Shown: positions 16,273 through 24,653, counted from the first letter of the stretch. The stretch: DNA of 64,000 nt from Thermophilibacter immobilis (GCF_015277515.1 NZ_CP063767.1:186001-250000), one strand, 5' to 3'. Made by a program: numbers and translations. The notes: a model not told the origin generated them from the letters alone.

Positions 16273-16296
16273 GGGAGGTTCCGAGAGGGGCCTCCC
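16273..16296 (+). other. Short GC-rich hairpin between the aminotransferase and RGG-tail genes
   Basis: GGGAGG (16273-16278) pairs with CCTCCC (16291-16296), and CTCGTTTAT follows. It could be a weak terminator for the aminotransferase or a structured 5' leader of the next gene. The rest of the gap 16171-16333 shows a possible -10 TACACT at 16254. Confidence 0.3.
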
Positions 16297-16333
16297 CTCG
16301 TTTATGGTGCGCAGACGCGCAGAAGGAGACTGA

Positions 16334-17362
16334 ATGTCCCAGTTTGAGAACGACGAGCAGGACCTCGAGGCTACGGAGCCCGAGAAGACGACGGAGCCCG
16401 CGGAGGCTCCCCAGGCAGCCGAGGCTGCGAAGACCGAGAAGGCCGAGCCCGCAACGGGCGATCTGGACAGGCAGCTCCTGGACAAGGCGAACCGTGCGGC
16501 TCGCCTGCTGCGCAACAGGCGCGATATGCTCTCCAAGCAGGCTGAGGAGGGCTCGGGCAAGACGGGTACCCTCGAGCGCGCGATGCGCCTGCTCGAGCTC
16601 AAGCCCAAGATGGAGCAGAAGGAGATGGCCGAGCTCCTGGGCGTGCGCCTGCGCGAGCTCAACGAGATTCTCGTCAAGGCCGAGGCTGACGACCTCGTGT
16701 CGCGCGTCGAGCCCGAGGATGCCGACATGCGCAAGGTCGTCGTAACGGCGAGCGTCGACGCCCTCGAGCGCGTCGAGGCGCTAAGCGCCCAGGTCGAGCG
16801 CTACGTTCCGGGTCTGGATGACGAGACCTTGGCTCAGCTGCTCGCCCAGCTCGACCAGGTAATTGACCCGCTGGCGGCCATGGGCCTCGAGAACGACCGC
16901 GACGAGCGTCGCGGGCGCCCCGACGACCGTGGCCCGCGCGGCGGCTTTGGCGGCCCCCGCGGACGCGATGACCACCACGACCGGGGCGGCTATCGTGGCG
17001 GCAGCGACCGTGGCCCGCGCGGCGGCTTTGGCGGACACGACCGCGACGACCATCACGATCGCGGCGGGCACGGTGGCTATCGTGGCGGCAACAGCGGCGG
17101 ATACGACCGCGACCGCAGCGGCTACCGTGGCAACGGCGGCAGCAACGGTGGGCACGACCGTGACCATGGCAGCTACCGGGGCAACGGCGGCGGATACGAC
17201 CGCGACCGGGGCAGCTATCGTGGCAACAACGGTGGCTATGACCGTGACCGCGGAAGCTATCGTGGCGGCAGCGACCGCAGCGACCGCAGCGACCGCAGCG
17301 GACGCGACGACCGCGGCTCGCGTGGCGGCTATGGCTCGAGCCGAGGCGGCTACCGCGGCTAG
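16334..17362 (+). CDS. MarR-like winged-helix protein with long RGG/DRD-rich low-complexity tail
   Basis: 342 residues, AAGGAG 5 bases before the ATG. Residues 1-45 are acidic and Ala/Glu/Pro-rich. Residues about 46-185 are helical with a winged-helix-like core (GTLERAMRLLELKPKMEQKEMAELLGVRLRELNEILVKAEADDLV, then DMRKVVVTASVDALERVEAL). Residues about 190-342 are low complexity, built from Gly, Arg, Asp, Tyr, Ser and Asn with recurring YRGG/YRGN and DRDRGSYRG units. RGG-type tails elsewhere bind RNA and drive condensation. Here function is unknown. The gene is alone with its own terminator. The tail DNA is internally repetitive, so copy-number variation between strains is likely. Confidence 0.75.
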   Translation: MSQFENDEQDLEATEPEKTTEPAEAPQAAEAAKTEKAEPATGDLDRQLLDKANRAARLLRNRRDMLSKQAEEGSGKTGTLERAMRLLELKPKMEQKEMAELLGVRLRELNEILVKAEADDLVSRVEPEDADMRKVVVTASVDALERVEALSAQVERYVPGLDDETLAQLLAQLDQVIDPLAAMGLENDRDERRGRPDDRGPRGGFGGPRGRDDHHDRGGYRGGSDRGPRGGFGGHDRDDHHDRGGHGGYRGGNSGGYDRDRSGYRGNGGSNGGHDRDHGSYRGNGGGYDRDRGSYRGNNGGYDRDRGSYRGGSDRSDRSDRSGRDDRGSRGGYGSSRGGYRG

Positions 17363-17383
17363 ACTGCGCCTTTCCTAGCGCAC

Positions 17384-17417
17384 AAGGGGTCTGGAGTCCG
17401 CTCCGGGCCCCTTTTTT
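17384..17417 (+). terminator. Rho-independent terminator after the RGG-tail gene
   Basis: AAGGGGTC-x-GGAG pairs with CTCC-x-GGCCCCTT in a stem of about 12 bases with a 4-base loop, running into six T. It lies 21 bases after the stop. The following gap, 17418-17647, is locally AT-rich (17485-17560, with a repeated TGCATTATT) and holds no gene I can support. Confidence 0.85.
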
Positions 17418-17647
17418 GTTGCACGCTCTTCTCGCCTGCGATGAGGCTTCCTGCCTCGCGCTCCCCTTTGCACTATTGGGGCGTTTTTTTGATATTCGAG
17501 CATCTTCCGTCGAGAAGAGATGCATTATTGTGCATTATTACTGCTCAGAATAAGGAAAAATGCATAGCGCTGTCGACCCGAGGCGCTCCATATCAAGAAA
17601 GCTCCCCAATCGTGTCGCCCAGCCGTGCCAAGGCTGCCCGAGAAACC

Positions 17648-17995
17648 CTACAGCGCCTCGATTCGCCAGACGTCCTCGAAGCGTATGCAAGTGCGCACCA
17701 CCTGCAGCTCATGTGATGCAACGTCGAGGCGAGATACAATGCCCTCCTGCGTGACGTAGGAGCCGTCGGTGTAGTGCTTCACGCGCACGAGGTCCCCCTT
17801 GTGTACTCGGGAGAGCTCCGACGAGATGCGCTCGACGTCCTCGGCCGAGAGGTCGTGGCGTGGCTCGACGACGCTCTCCTGGGCCCGAACGAGATCGTAG
17901 TAGCCGGTGAGGGCGGCAAATGGCATGAACTGTGCGGCGCGGTCCACGTGGGTCGCCTTGCGCTCCTTGCCCCACTCGGGAGAGCCTTCACTCAT
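17648..17995 (-). CDS. YolD-like protein, partner of the Y-family polymerase
   Basis: 115 residues. DRAAQFMPFAALTGYYDLVR near the N-terminus and the beta-rich C-terminal half (GDLVRVKHYTDGSYVTQEGIVSRLD) are typical of YolD-like proteins (DUF1878-like/PF08863). These are almost always encoded beside UmuC/DinP polymerases in Gram-positive bacteria and are thought to substitute for UmuD. Its start overlaps the polymerase stop by 8 bases (17988-17995), so translation is coupled. No catalytic residues are known for the family. Confidence 0.85.
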   Translation of the reverse strand: MSEGSPEWGKERKATHVDRAAQFMPFAALTGYYDLVRAQESVVEPRHDLSAEDVERISSELSRVHKGDLVRVKHYTDGSYVTQEGIVSRLDVASHELQVVRTCIRFEDVWRIEAL

Positions 17996-19322
17996 GATGC
18001 CCTCCCACCTGGGCGTTCCTCTCGCGTGCGGTGGCCTTGTCCCTTAAGCTCATGCCTCGCACCAGGGCGTTCTTGCCAAATCTCTGCTTTACGGCCAGGG
18101 TGGCCTCCGAGAGGCGATGGTCGGCCTGGCGCGCCTTGGCGTCCGTGAAGAGGGTGAGGTTGGCGAACTCCTCGGGCACGAGCTCCCCCATGCTGAGGCT
18201 GATTCTCCTGAGGGCGCGGTTGCGATCCGCAGTCTGATCGTAGAGACGCAGGAAGCTCTCGGTGAGCTCGGCGCGTGCGTTGGTGCACGCTTTCAGCTTG
18301 CGCGAGCCTCCTGCGTGCGGCAGGTCGTGACCCAGCCGTCTCGTGCCGTGCTCGCCCGTAAACGTGGGCGACGCGGTAGGGCCCGGGCCTCCGTCTTCGC
18401 TGGGGCGCTCGGCGGCATAGCCCAGGAAGAGCGAGATGTGTCCGCAGACGAGGCCCTTCTCCACGAGGTCCAGCGCGGAGGCATCCACCATCTCACGCAG
18501 GATGAGACGCGCCTCGTCGTAGTCGTAGTCGCAGGGGAGCACCTGAGCGTTGCAGATTGAACGGGCCTGAGGGCGATAGGCGTGAATCTGCGCGATCGTA
18601 CAGGGCTCGACACCCCAGGCATGGTCGATGAGCAGCTCAGCATTGACCCCGAACTCCTGGTAGAGCGCATCCTTATCGGCGAGAACAACGCCTGCGAGGT
18701 CATAGACGCCCATGTTCTTGAGGCGTCGCGCGATTCCCGGCCCGATGCCCCAGATGTCCGTGAGAGGGCGATGGCGCCAGATGCGCAGCTTGAACTCGTC
18801 CTCGTCCAGGTAACCGATGTGATCGTCAACGTGCTTGGCCGTGACGTCCAGCGCAACCTTGGCAAGAAAGAGGCTGGGACCCATGCCCGCCGTGGCGCAG
18901 ATGCCCGTCTTCTCGAGCACGAGCTTCATGAGATCGCAGGCCAGCTTGCGCGGGGTCTTGTCATAGAGCGCAAGGTAGGGGCCCACGTCGATGAAGCACT
19001 CGTCGACCGAGTAGACGTGGATGTCGTCGGGCGAGAAGTAGCGCAGGTAGAGAGCATAGATTTTGGCTGAGACCTCCATGTAGCGCCGCATGCGCGGACG
19101 GGTCTTCTCGTAGTCGATGCTCTTGGGAATCTGGAAGACGCGGCAGCGGCTGCGAACGCCGAGCTTCTTCATGGCGGGGGAGACGGCCAGGCAGATGGTC
19201 TTGGGGCCGCGCGACGGATCGGCTACCACCATGAGCTTCTTGAAGGGGTCCCATCCCCGGTCCACGCACTCCACCGAGGCATAGAAGCATTTGAGGTCAA
19301 TGCACAGATAGAAGTGTTCCAT
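17988..19322 (-). CDS. Y-family (UmuC/DinB-type) translesion DNA polymerase
   Basis: 444 residues from the ATG at 19322, preceded by GAGGGGG. The palm has the catalytic acidic residues in CIDLKCFYASVE (D9) and SVDECFIDV (Asp-Glu pair, near 110). The steric-gate aromatic is in CFYASVE. DIWGIGPGIARRLKNMGVYDLAGV is the helix-hairpin-helix thumb. The little-finger domain is in the C-terminal third. These enzymes copy damaged DNA with low fidelity. Operon with yolD and an SOS-like box 15 bases upstream of the start imply damage induction. It resembles the UvrX/UmuC group of Firmicutes more than DinB. Confidence 0.92.
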   Translation of the reverse strand: MEHFYLCIDLKCFYASVECVDRGWDPFKKLMVVADPSRGPKTICLAVSPAMKKLGVRSRCRVFQIPKSIDYEKTRPRMRRYMEVSAKIYALYLRYFSPDDIHVYSVDECFIDVGPYLALYDKTPRKLACDLMKLVLEKTGICATAGMGPSLFLAKVALDVTAKHVDDHIGYLDEDEFKLRIWRHRPLTDIWGIGPGIARRLKNMGVYDLAGVVLADKDALYQEFGVNAELLIDHAWGVEPCTIAQIHAYRPQARSICNAQVLPCDYDYDEARLILREMVDASALDLVEKGLVCGHISLFLGYAAERPSEDGGPGPTASPTFTGEHGTRRLGHDLPHAGGSRKLKACTNARAELTESFLRLYDQTADRNRALRRISLSMGELVPEEFANLTLFTDAKARQADHRLSEATLAVKQRFGKNALVRGMSLRDKATARERNAQVGGHHE

Positions 19323-19336
19323 GGTTCCCCCTCGCA

Positions 19337-19350
19337 CAAACACATGTTCT
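19337..19350 (-). promoter_or_regulatory. Candidate LexA (SOS) box upstream of the Y-family polymerase
   Basis: On the minus strand AGAACATGTGTTTG matches 13 of 14 positions of the Gram-positive SOS consensus CGAACRNRYGTTYG; only the first base differs. It sits just before the Shine-Dalgarno sequence. A second palindrome, GTTCTGATTAAGAAC (19346-19360), overlaps it. Confidence 0.6.
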
Positions 19351-19451
19351 GATTAAGAACCATGATGAGGGGAGCGTGGAACATAAATTGCGACAGGGGC
19401 TCTCGTCACAAAGCCGACATGCCTTGTTCTAAGAGGCGCTTCTCTTACAGG

Positions 19452-20240
19452 CTATGCGTAGATGACTTCGAGGCTGGGAGCTTCCTCCAAAAACCGGGTG
19501 CGTGTGGCATCGTTTACGGCCGAGTCGGTGATGAGACAGTCGATTTCAGAAAGGCTGGCTGCTTGCGTGAGCGCACTCGAACCTATCTTGGTCGAGTCAA
19601 GGAGCATGATGTGCCGCTCGGACGCCCTGATTTGAGTGCGCACGTACTCTGCCTGCTCGAGGCGATGCGCGGTAAAGCCGTGCTCGAAGGAGAAGGCGTT
19701 GCAGCACATATAGGCTGTCGGGACATAGTAGCTCTCGAGCTGCTTGAGCGTCTCGGACCCCTGGGCATAATGAAACCCCATGCGTAGCGTTCCTCCCAAG
19801 GTGATAACGGAGCTGTCCTTGAGGATCTGCTCGGCGAGCATGGCAATAGCATAGTCGCTGGTAATCATCGTGATGTTGCGCCTGTTACGCAGCGCGCGCA
19901 CAAACTCGGTGCACGTTGTGCCCGACTGCACGAAGAACGTGTCCCCGTCCGAGACAAGTTGGGCAGCCTGACGGCCGATCCTGACCTTCTCGGCGTGAGC
20001 GCGCGAGGCTGCCACGTCCACGTTCATCTCGATGCTATCAGCTGCGGGCTTAATGGCACCTCCATGCGTTCTGCGAAGCTTGCCCTCATGTTCAAGGCTG
20101 CGGATGTCTTTTCTAATGGTGGCGGTCGAGACGCCAAGCTGGGCGCTGAGGTCGGCGACGCGTACGATGGCATCCTTTTCCAGCTGAGAAAGAATCAGCT
20201 CTTGACGCTCTTCGAGGTAGTAGGAGCGATTCTCGGCCAT
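19452..20240 (-). CDS. DeoR-family transcriptional regulator of the PTS/aldolase operon
   Basis: 262 residues. The N-terminal HTH (RQELILSQLEKDAIVRVADLSAQLGVSTATIRKDIRSLEHEGKLRRTHGGA, residues 11-62) is the DeoR signature. The C-terminal DeoRC sugar-phosphate sensor is complete, with DGDTFFVQSGTTCTEFVRAL, ITMITSDYAIAMLA and LLDSTKIG. These repressors respond to phosphorylated sugars. It diverges from the class II aldolase and PTS genes across an AT-rich gap with TTCGTTTTGA-like repeats, so it almost certainly controls that operon. The effector is probably the sugar phosphate made by the PTS. Confidence 0.9.
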   Translation of the reverse strand: MAENRSYYLEERQELILSQLEKDAIVRVADLSAQLGVSTATIRKDIRSLEHEGKLRRTHGGAIKPAADSIEMNVDVAASRAHAEKVRIGRQAAQLVSDGDTFFVQSGTTCTEFVRALRNRRNITMITSDYAIAMLAEQILKDSSVITLGGTLRMGFHYAQGSETLKQLESYYVPTAYMCCNAFSFEHGFTAHRLEQAEYVRTQIRASERHIMLLDSTKIGSSALTQAASLSEIDCLITDSAVNDATRTRFLEEAPSLEVIYA

Positions 20241-20257
20241 AGGGTGCCTCTCGATGG

Positions 20258-20311
20258 ATTCGTTTTGAATTATATCTTGCGGCTAGCATACCGCTTACGA
20301 ATCAAAACAAA
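20258..20311. promoter_or_regulatory. DeoR operator candidates in the divergent promoter gap
   Basis: ATTCGTTTTGAAT (20258-20270) and the inverted relative GAATCAAAACAAA (20299-20311) share the core TT-GTTTTGA. Further A/T-rich relatives occur at 20325-20336 and 20371-20390. The gap 20241-20439 is strongly AT-rich against the GC-rich genome, consistent with divergent promoters. Exact -10/-35 boxes are ambiguous. Confidence 0.4.
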
Positions 20312-20439
20312 CCGCTCACCAAACTATTTTGAAAAACGGTCATAAGAGGTACTTATCGAAAATAAACGTGTATATTTGAAACCGAAAAATGGTTCTATTT
20401 AAGTTCGCTTTGGGTCTGACAAAGAGGAAGGAACAGGAC

Positions 20440-21327
20440 ATGCTAACTAACCTACGAGATATCTGCGCGATTGCCGAGCAGAACAACATGGCGCTTGCCG
20501 CCGTAAACTCGGCAAGCCTGGAGGCGGTCCGAGCCGCCATTGACGTGGCCGAGCAGACGGGCTATCCCATCATCATCCAGCATGCCGAGGCACACGAGGG
20601 CGTTGTCCCGCTTAAGACCATTGCACCTGCCGTCGTCGCGCTCGCCGAGCGCTCAAGTGCGCAGATCTGCATTAACCTTGATCACTGTGAGCATCTCTCC
20701 TATGCGCAGCGCGCGCTCGACCTGGGATTCAATGGGGTCATGTTCGATGGCTCGACGCTCCCCTACGAGCAGAATGTCGAGTACTCTCGCCGCGCTGCAG
20801 AGATGTGCGTCGAGTATGGGGCGGGACTCGAGTGCGAGCTCGGATCCATGGGCTCGCGTGAGGGGGGAGAGCGTGACGAGGGCGGGACGGCCGAGGAGGC
20901 CGGGGCCATCTACACCGATCCTGACCAGGCAGCCGACTTTGTGAAAGGTACCGGTCTGGACATACTGGCCTGTTCCTTTGGTACGGTGCATGGTATCTAC
21001 AGGGGAGAGCCACATCTTAACTTTGATGTGCTGGAGCAGATTCGCAAGCGCATTAAGGTACCTCTGGTCATGCACGGCGGCTCGGGTGTCTCAGACGATG
21101 ACTATCGGAGCGCCATTGACGCTGGAATTCGCAAGATCAACTACTACACCTATGGGGCCAAGTACGCCGGCGAGGCGGTGCGCTCAGTCATAGATGATCG
21201 CACCAAGCAGGGTTCGGATGCAATCGTCTACTGGCATGACATGACGGTTGCCGCCTACGAGAGCTTTGTCCAGACGTTTGGACATGTGGTCAAGGTATTC
21301 GCCAATGGCGCAGCCCCCCTTGCTTAG
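20440..21327 (+). CDS. Class II (metal-dependent) ketose-bisphosphate aldolase
   Basis: 295 residues from the ATG at 20440, after AGGAAGGAACAGGAC; an ATG at 20389 lacks a ribosome site. The zinc site is read from INLDHCEHL and later HGIYRGEPHL and MHGGSGVSDDD. The long loop around SMGSREGGERDEGGTAEEAGAIYTDP is typical of the FbaA/GatY family. It cleaves a ketose 1,6- or 1-phosphate into two trioses. First in a PTS operon, it probably splits the imported, phosphorylated ketose. Fructose, tagatose or another ketose cannot be told apart here, and no kinase gene is present. Confidence 0.9.
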   Translation: MLTNLRDICAIAEQNNMALAAVNSASLEAVRAAIDVAEQTGYPIIIQHAEAHEGVVPLKTIAPAVVALAERSSAQICINLDHCEHLSYAQRALDLGFNGVMFDGSTLPYEQNVEYSRRAAEMCVEYGAGLECELGSMGSREGGERDEGGTAEEAGAIYTDPDQAADFVKGTGLDILACSFGTVHGIYRGEPHLNFDVLEQIRKRIKVPLVMHGGSGVSDDDYRSAIDAGIRKINYYTYGAKYAGEAVRSVIDDRTKQGSDAIVYWHDMTVAAYESFVQTFGHVVKVFANGAAPLA

Positions 21328-21341
21328 GCGGACGATGTCGT

Positions 21342-21770
21342 ATGAGAAAGATTCTTATTGCATCTCATGGTCATGTAGCAAGCGGCATGAAAAGTGCCGT
21401 AAAGATTCTGACGGGCGACGTGAGCGCGCTCACTGCTGTTGACTTCTACGTGGATGAGTCCGACCAGACGCCTGTCGTCGAGGCGTTTATCAACTCAGTA
21501 GGGCCCGAAGACGATGCGGTCATCTTTACGGATCTGCTGGGGGGAAGCGTCTGCAACAAGGTACTGACGCTTCAGCCAGAGAAACACGGCATCACGCATG
21601 TTACGGGATTCAATCTGATTGCCGTTCTGGGGTGTCTGCTGTCCGATGAGCCTCTGACACCAGCTGTGGTGGACGAGGTTATTGCTACGGCGTCGGCGCA
21701 GTTGCAACGTATAAGCGTCGAGCCTGAGGCACGGGAGGACGAGGAGACCGAGGATAGCTTCTTCGCGTAA
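21342..21770 (+). CDS. PTS mannose-family EIIA component
   Basis: 142 residues of the EIIA-Man fold, beginning MRKILIASHGHVASG with phospho-accepting H9. FTDLLGGSVCNKV (about residues 65-78) is the second conserved block. It accepts phosphate from HPr and passes it to EIIB. It lies 14 bases after the aldolase. The C-terminal tail (about 20 residues, EPEAREDEETEDSFFA) is acidic. EIIA and EIIB are separate proteins here, unlike E. coli ManX. Confidence 0.92.
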   Translation: MRKILIASHGHVASGMKSAVKILTGDVSALTAVDFYVDESDQTPVVEAFINSVGPEDDAVIFTDLLGGSVCNKVLTLQPEKHGITHVTGFNLIAVLGCLLSDEPLTPAVVDEVIATASAQLQRISVEPEAREDEETEDSFFA

Positions 21771-21830
21771 AGGCGTCCACATGTCAGTCGGCGTGTGGGA
21801 TGCAAGGGTTTTTACTGACGGGAGACGGAC

Positions 21831-22328
21831 ATGATCGTACAGCTGCGCGTTGACGACCGGCTAATCCATGGGCAGGTCGCGCTTATGTGGGGCAAAGAGC
21901 TCAATACGAAGGGGATAGTCGTGGCCAACGACCATGCCGCATCTGATGCGACGCAGGCAGCCACGCTTAAGATGGCCTGCCCCCAAGGGCAGAAACTGCT
22001 CATTCGCAGTGTTGATGACGCCGTCAAGGTGGTCAATGACCCTCGTGGTGGGCAGATGCGCATCTTTGCGCTCACGGACAGCGTCGCGGACGCACTTCGC
22101 CTTGCCCAGGGAGCGCCTGACAAGATCGGAAGCATCAACATAGCGAACGTCGGACGTTTTGATCGCTCGGACGAGGCCTCAAAGGTTCTGCTGACAACGG
22201 GGGTCACCCTCAATCCCCAGGAGCTCGATGCAGCTCGGGAACTCTGCAAGCTTGACATGCCCGTCGTGCACCAGGTGGGCGTCTTGGATCCTAAGACGAA
22301 GGTCTCAGATCTTCTCGCCAAACTTTAG
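21831..22328 (+). CDS. PTS mannose/fructose/sorbose-family EIIB component
   Basis: 165 residues. The start MIVQLRVDDRLIHGQV contains the phosphorylation motif with H13. The remainder (IVVANDHAASD, MRIFALTDSVADALRLAQGAPDKIGSINIANVG) follows the EIIB-Sor fold. It takes phosphate from EIIA and delivers it to sugar held by EIIC/EIID. The 60-base gap after EIIA has no obvious terminator, and GGGAGACGG precedes the start. Confidence 0.93.
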   Translation: MIVQLRVDDRLIHGQVALMWGKELNTKGIVVANDHAASDATQAATLKMACPQGQKLLIRSVDDAVKVVNDPRGGQMRIFALTDSVADALRLAQGAPDKIGSINIANVGRFDRSDEASKVLLTTGVTLNPQELDAARELCKLDMPVVHQVGVLDPKTKVSDLLAKL

Positions 22329-22400
22329 GAGGTATGCATCTCCTCGTTCTAGGTGTGCGGGGGTGCGGTTATATGCAGTCGATATGAAAGGAGCTTTGGC

Positions 22401-23228
22401 ATGTTGGGTCCTGCGCTCATGGCGTTTTTCGCCGGGTTTATCTGCTATTTTGTGCAATGGACATTTGGTCAGCCCATGCTCGACCAGCCTCTTGGGGTGG
22501 GTCTGGTGGCCGGCCTTCTTTTTGGGGACGTCACAACGGGCATTATCATCGGAGCGGCCCTCCAGGCGATTTTTATCGGCAGTGTCAACGTTGGTGGTGC
22601 AACGTCTGCTGAGCCGGTTTCTGGTACGGTTATGGCCATCTGCTTCGTAACGCAGATGAACATGGATCAGGGCATTGCGATTACCCTTGGTGTCGCCGTG
22701 GCTGTCTTTGCAAATCTCATTTACTCGCTCATATTCAACGTCTTGATGTCATTCTGGGCGCCACTCATTGACTGGGCGGCTGAATCGGGCGAGCGCAGCA
22801 AGGTGGCTCTCGTTCACTTTGGTGGTGCCGTTGTTATGAATGCCGCATTTGCGGTCCCCTCGTTTCTTGGCGTTTACGTGGGTGCCGAGCCGGTGGCAAA
22901 CCTTGTGAACGTTATCCCCGCTGCGGTGACTAACGGATTCAATGCTGCTGCAGGCTTGCTTCCCGCCGTGGGCATGGCCCTTCTGCTACGTATGCTCTGG
23001 GACAATAAGACCGCCATCTTCTTCCTGCTGGGCTTTGTTCTCTTCACGTATCTCAACATGCCGATGATTGCGGTGGCCGCCGTGGGTGCCGTTGTCGTGG
23101 TTGTGACCGGCCTGCGCGACATGCAGGAGTTCGATATCAAGAATCAGATTAGAACCTTACGTGAACAGGGAATATCGGGTGGAGCCACATCGCCGGCCGA
23201 ACTTGAAGAGGAGGATTTCTTCGCATGA
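22401..23228 (+). CDS. PTS mannose-family EIIC membrane component
   Basis: 275 residues from the ATG at 22401, with AAAGGAGCT before it; upstream ATGs lack this. Hydrophobic segments run throughout, including PLGVGLVAGLLFGDVTTGIIIGAALQAIFIGSVNVGG, the conserved EIIC-Man block with a substrate-binding GG loop. Together with EIID it forms the elevator-type sugar channel. The C-terminal 45 residues are cytosolic and end in EEEDFFA. Its stop overlaps the EIID start (ATGA). Confidence 0.93.
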   Translation: MLGPALMAFFAGFICYFVQWTFGQPMLDQPLGVGLVAGLLFGDVTTGIIIGAALQAIFIGSVNVGGATSAEPVSGTVMAICFVTQMNMDQGIAITLGVAVAVFANLIYSLIFNVLMSFWAPLIDWAAESGERSKVALVHFGGAVVMNAAFAVPSFLGVYVGAEPVANLVNVIPAAVTNGFNAAAGLLPAVGMALLLRMLWDNKTAIFFLLGFVLFTYLNMPMIAVAAVGAVVVVVTGLRDMQEFDIKNQIRTLREQGISGGATSPAELEEEDFFA

Positions 23229-24133
23229 GCACTCAGGAGACAAGCACGACTCAAACGATTTCCCCCGAGAGCGGCGGGTCGCAAAGCGGGGCAAGTCAGA
23301 AGATTTCCCTCTCCACCAAGGACCTCTCACACGAGGACAGGAAGATGCTGCATGGAATCTTCTGGCACTCGTTCAACGTCTTCGCCATGTACTGCGGCGG
23401 TGCTCGTGCGGGGGCTTCTGGCTTTATGTGGTCGATCTGGCCGGCCATCGAACGCTTCTACCCCACGAAGGAGGGGCGTTGCGATGCCCTTAAGAGGCAT
23501 TCGACCTGGTACAACATTACCTCAAACGTGGGAACGTTCTGCATGGGTCTCGTTGCGGCCATGGAGAAGGAGAACTCCGAGAAGCCTGACTTTGACACGC
23601 ACTCCATTGACTCGGTCAAGGCCTCTCTCATGGGGCCGATGTCGGGCATTGGAGACGCAATATTCTGGGGCGTTCTGCGTGTGATTGCTGCCTCCGTGGG
23701 CATGGCACTTTGTGCCGACAACGGCACTGTGCTAGGACCCATTGCGTTCCTTCTCATTTACAACGTCCCCTCCTGGATTTGTCGCTGGGTCCTGACCGTC
23801 CTGGGCTATCGAGTGGGGTCGAGCTTCATCACCAAGCTCTATGAGGGTGGCTTGATGGGCATCCTGACAAAGCTCGCCGGAACGTTGGGCCTGCTCATGA
23901 TTGGTGCCATGACCGCGTCTTTTGTGAAGTTCAACATGATTTTGTCCATCCCCCTGCCACAGGGCGATCCGGTCATGATCCAGACCTATTTGGATACCAT
24001 TTTCAAGGGGCTCGTGCCCATTCTTTACACGCTTGGCTGTCTCAAGCTGCTGAGGAAGAACGTAAGTGTCAACTGGCTCATTATTGGTACGATGATTATT
24101 GGCCTGGGGCTAGGCCTGCTGGGAATCGTATAG
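23225..24133 (+). CDS. PTS mannose-family EIID membrane component
   Basis: 302 residues, a start overlapping EIIC by 4 bases. After about 30 Ser/Thr-rich residues comes the amphipathic EIID core (MLHGIFWHSFNVFAMYCGGARAGASGFMWSIWPAIERFYP). Then come KASLMGPMSGIGDAIFWGVLRVIAAS and three or four hydrophobic helices ending GLGLLGIV. EIID exists only in the mannose family and completes the transport domain. A perfect terminator follows 20 bases later, closing a five-gene operon. Confidence 0.93.
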   Translation: MSTQETSTTQTISPESGGSQSGASQKISLSTKDLSHEDRKMLHGIFWHSFNVFAMYCGGARAGASGFMWSIWPAIERFYPTKEGRCDALKRHSTWYNITSNVGTFCMGLVAAMEKENSEKPDFDTHSIDSVKASLMGPMSGIGDAIFWGVLRVIAASVGMALCADNGTVLGPIAFLLIYNVPSWICRWVLTVLGYRVGSSFITKLYEGGLMGILTKLAGTLGLLMIGAMTASFVKFNMILSIPLPQGDPVMIQTYLDTIFKGLVPILYTLGCLKLLRKNVSVNWLIIGTMIIGLGLGLLGIV

Positions 24134-24152
24134 CTCGCATGCTTAGCCTATG

Positions 24153-24196
24153 AAAGGCGGCGGTCACAGAAGACTCTGTGACCGCCGCCTTTCTGG
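24153..24196. terminator. Bidirectional terminator between the PTS operon and the GNAT gene
   Basis: AAAGGCGGCGGTCACAGA (24153-24170) pairs perfectly with TCTGTGACCGCCGCCTTT (24175-24192) around a 4-base loop, an 18-bp stem ending in TTT on both strands. It lies between the tails of EIID (+) and the acetyltransferase (-), so it serves both. Confidence 0.9.
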
Positions 24197-24239
24197 AAGA
24201 AGGCAGATGAAAGTCCCCCTGGGGGTCAAAAAAACAACC

Positions 24240-24512
24240 CTAGGCGAGCAGATCGCCTTCTTCGGAATGCTTCTCGAACCAGGTGACGGCATAGGAGCAG
24301 GTGGGGTGCGCCCGGCGTCCGGTAGTGCGCAGTGCATCGGCTACATGGCGCATGAGCTGGCCGGCCATGCCCTGGCCGCGCAAAGACGGGTCCACGAACG
24401 TGTGGTCGATGTTTACGATGCCAGCGGATTCCTCGGGAAACGTCGCCTCAGCAAGCGTGCTTCCGTTCTCGTCAAGATAGACGACAGCGTTATCGCGTGT
24501 CTCAAAGCTCAT
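24240..24512 (-). CDS. Small GNAT-type N-acetyltransferase (YjdJ/NATD1-like)
   Basis: 90 residues. LAEATFPEESAGIVNIDHTFVDPSLRGQGMAGQLMRHVADALRTTGRRAHPTCSYAVTWFEKH follows the short COG2388 pattern. RGQGMA is the acetyl-CoA pyrophosphate loop, and CSYA-WFEKH is the conserved end. These are among the smallest acetyltransferases and their substrates are unknown. GGAGGGAACCCCT precedes the ATG. Confidence 0.85.
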   Translation of the reverse strand: MSFETRDNAVVYLDENGSTLAEATFPEESAGIVNIDHTFVDPSLRGQGMAGQLMRHVADALRTTGRRAHPTCSYAVTWFEKHSEEGDLLA

Positions 24513-24653
24513 AGGGGTTCCCTCCTGCGGTGGTCACGGACGAGCTTGCCATGCTTCGTAGCATACCCAGTAATTTCGGGGTGCGTCAGCACGATGGAGG
24601 CGGGGCGCTAGGTATATGGTTGCCGTCAAATGGACCCGGCAGAAGGAGCGCAC

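Noticed and set aside
16900-17360. Repetitive DNA of the RGG tail as a CRISPR-like array
   Set aside because: The repeats are codon-phased, vary in length, have no unique spacers and encode a continuous low-complexity protein.
17441-17716. 91-codon plus-strand frame in the gap after the RGG-tail gene
   Set aside because: Crosses an AT-rich repeat and overlaps yolD in antisense; no family resemblance.
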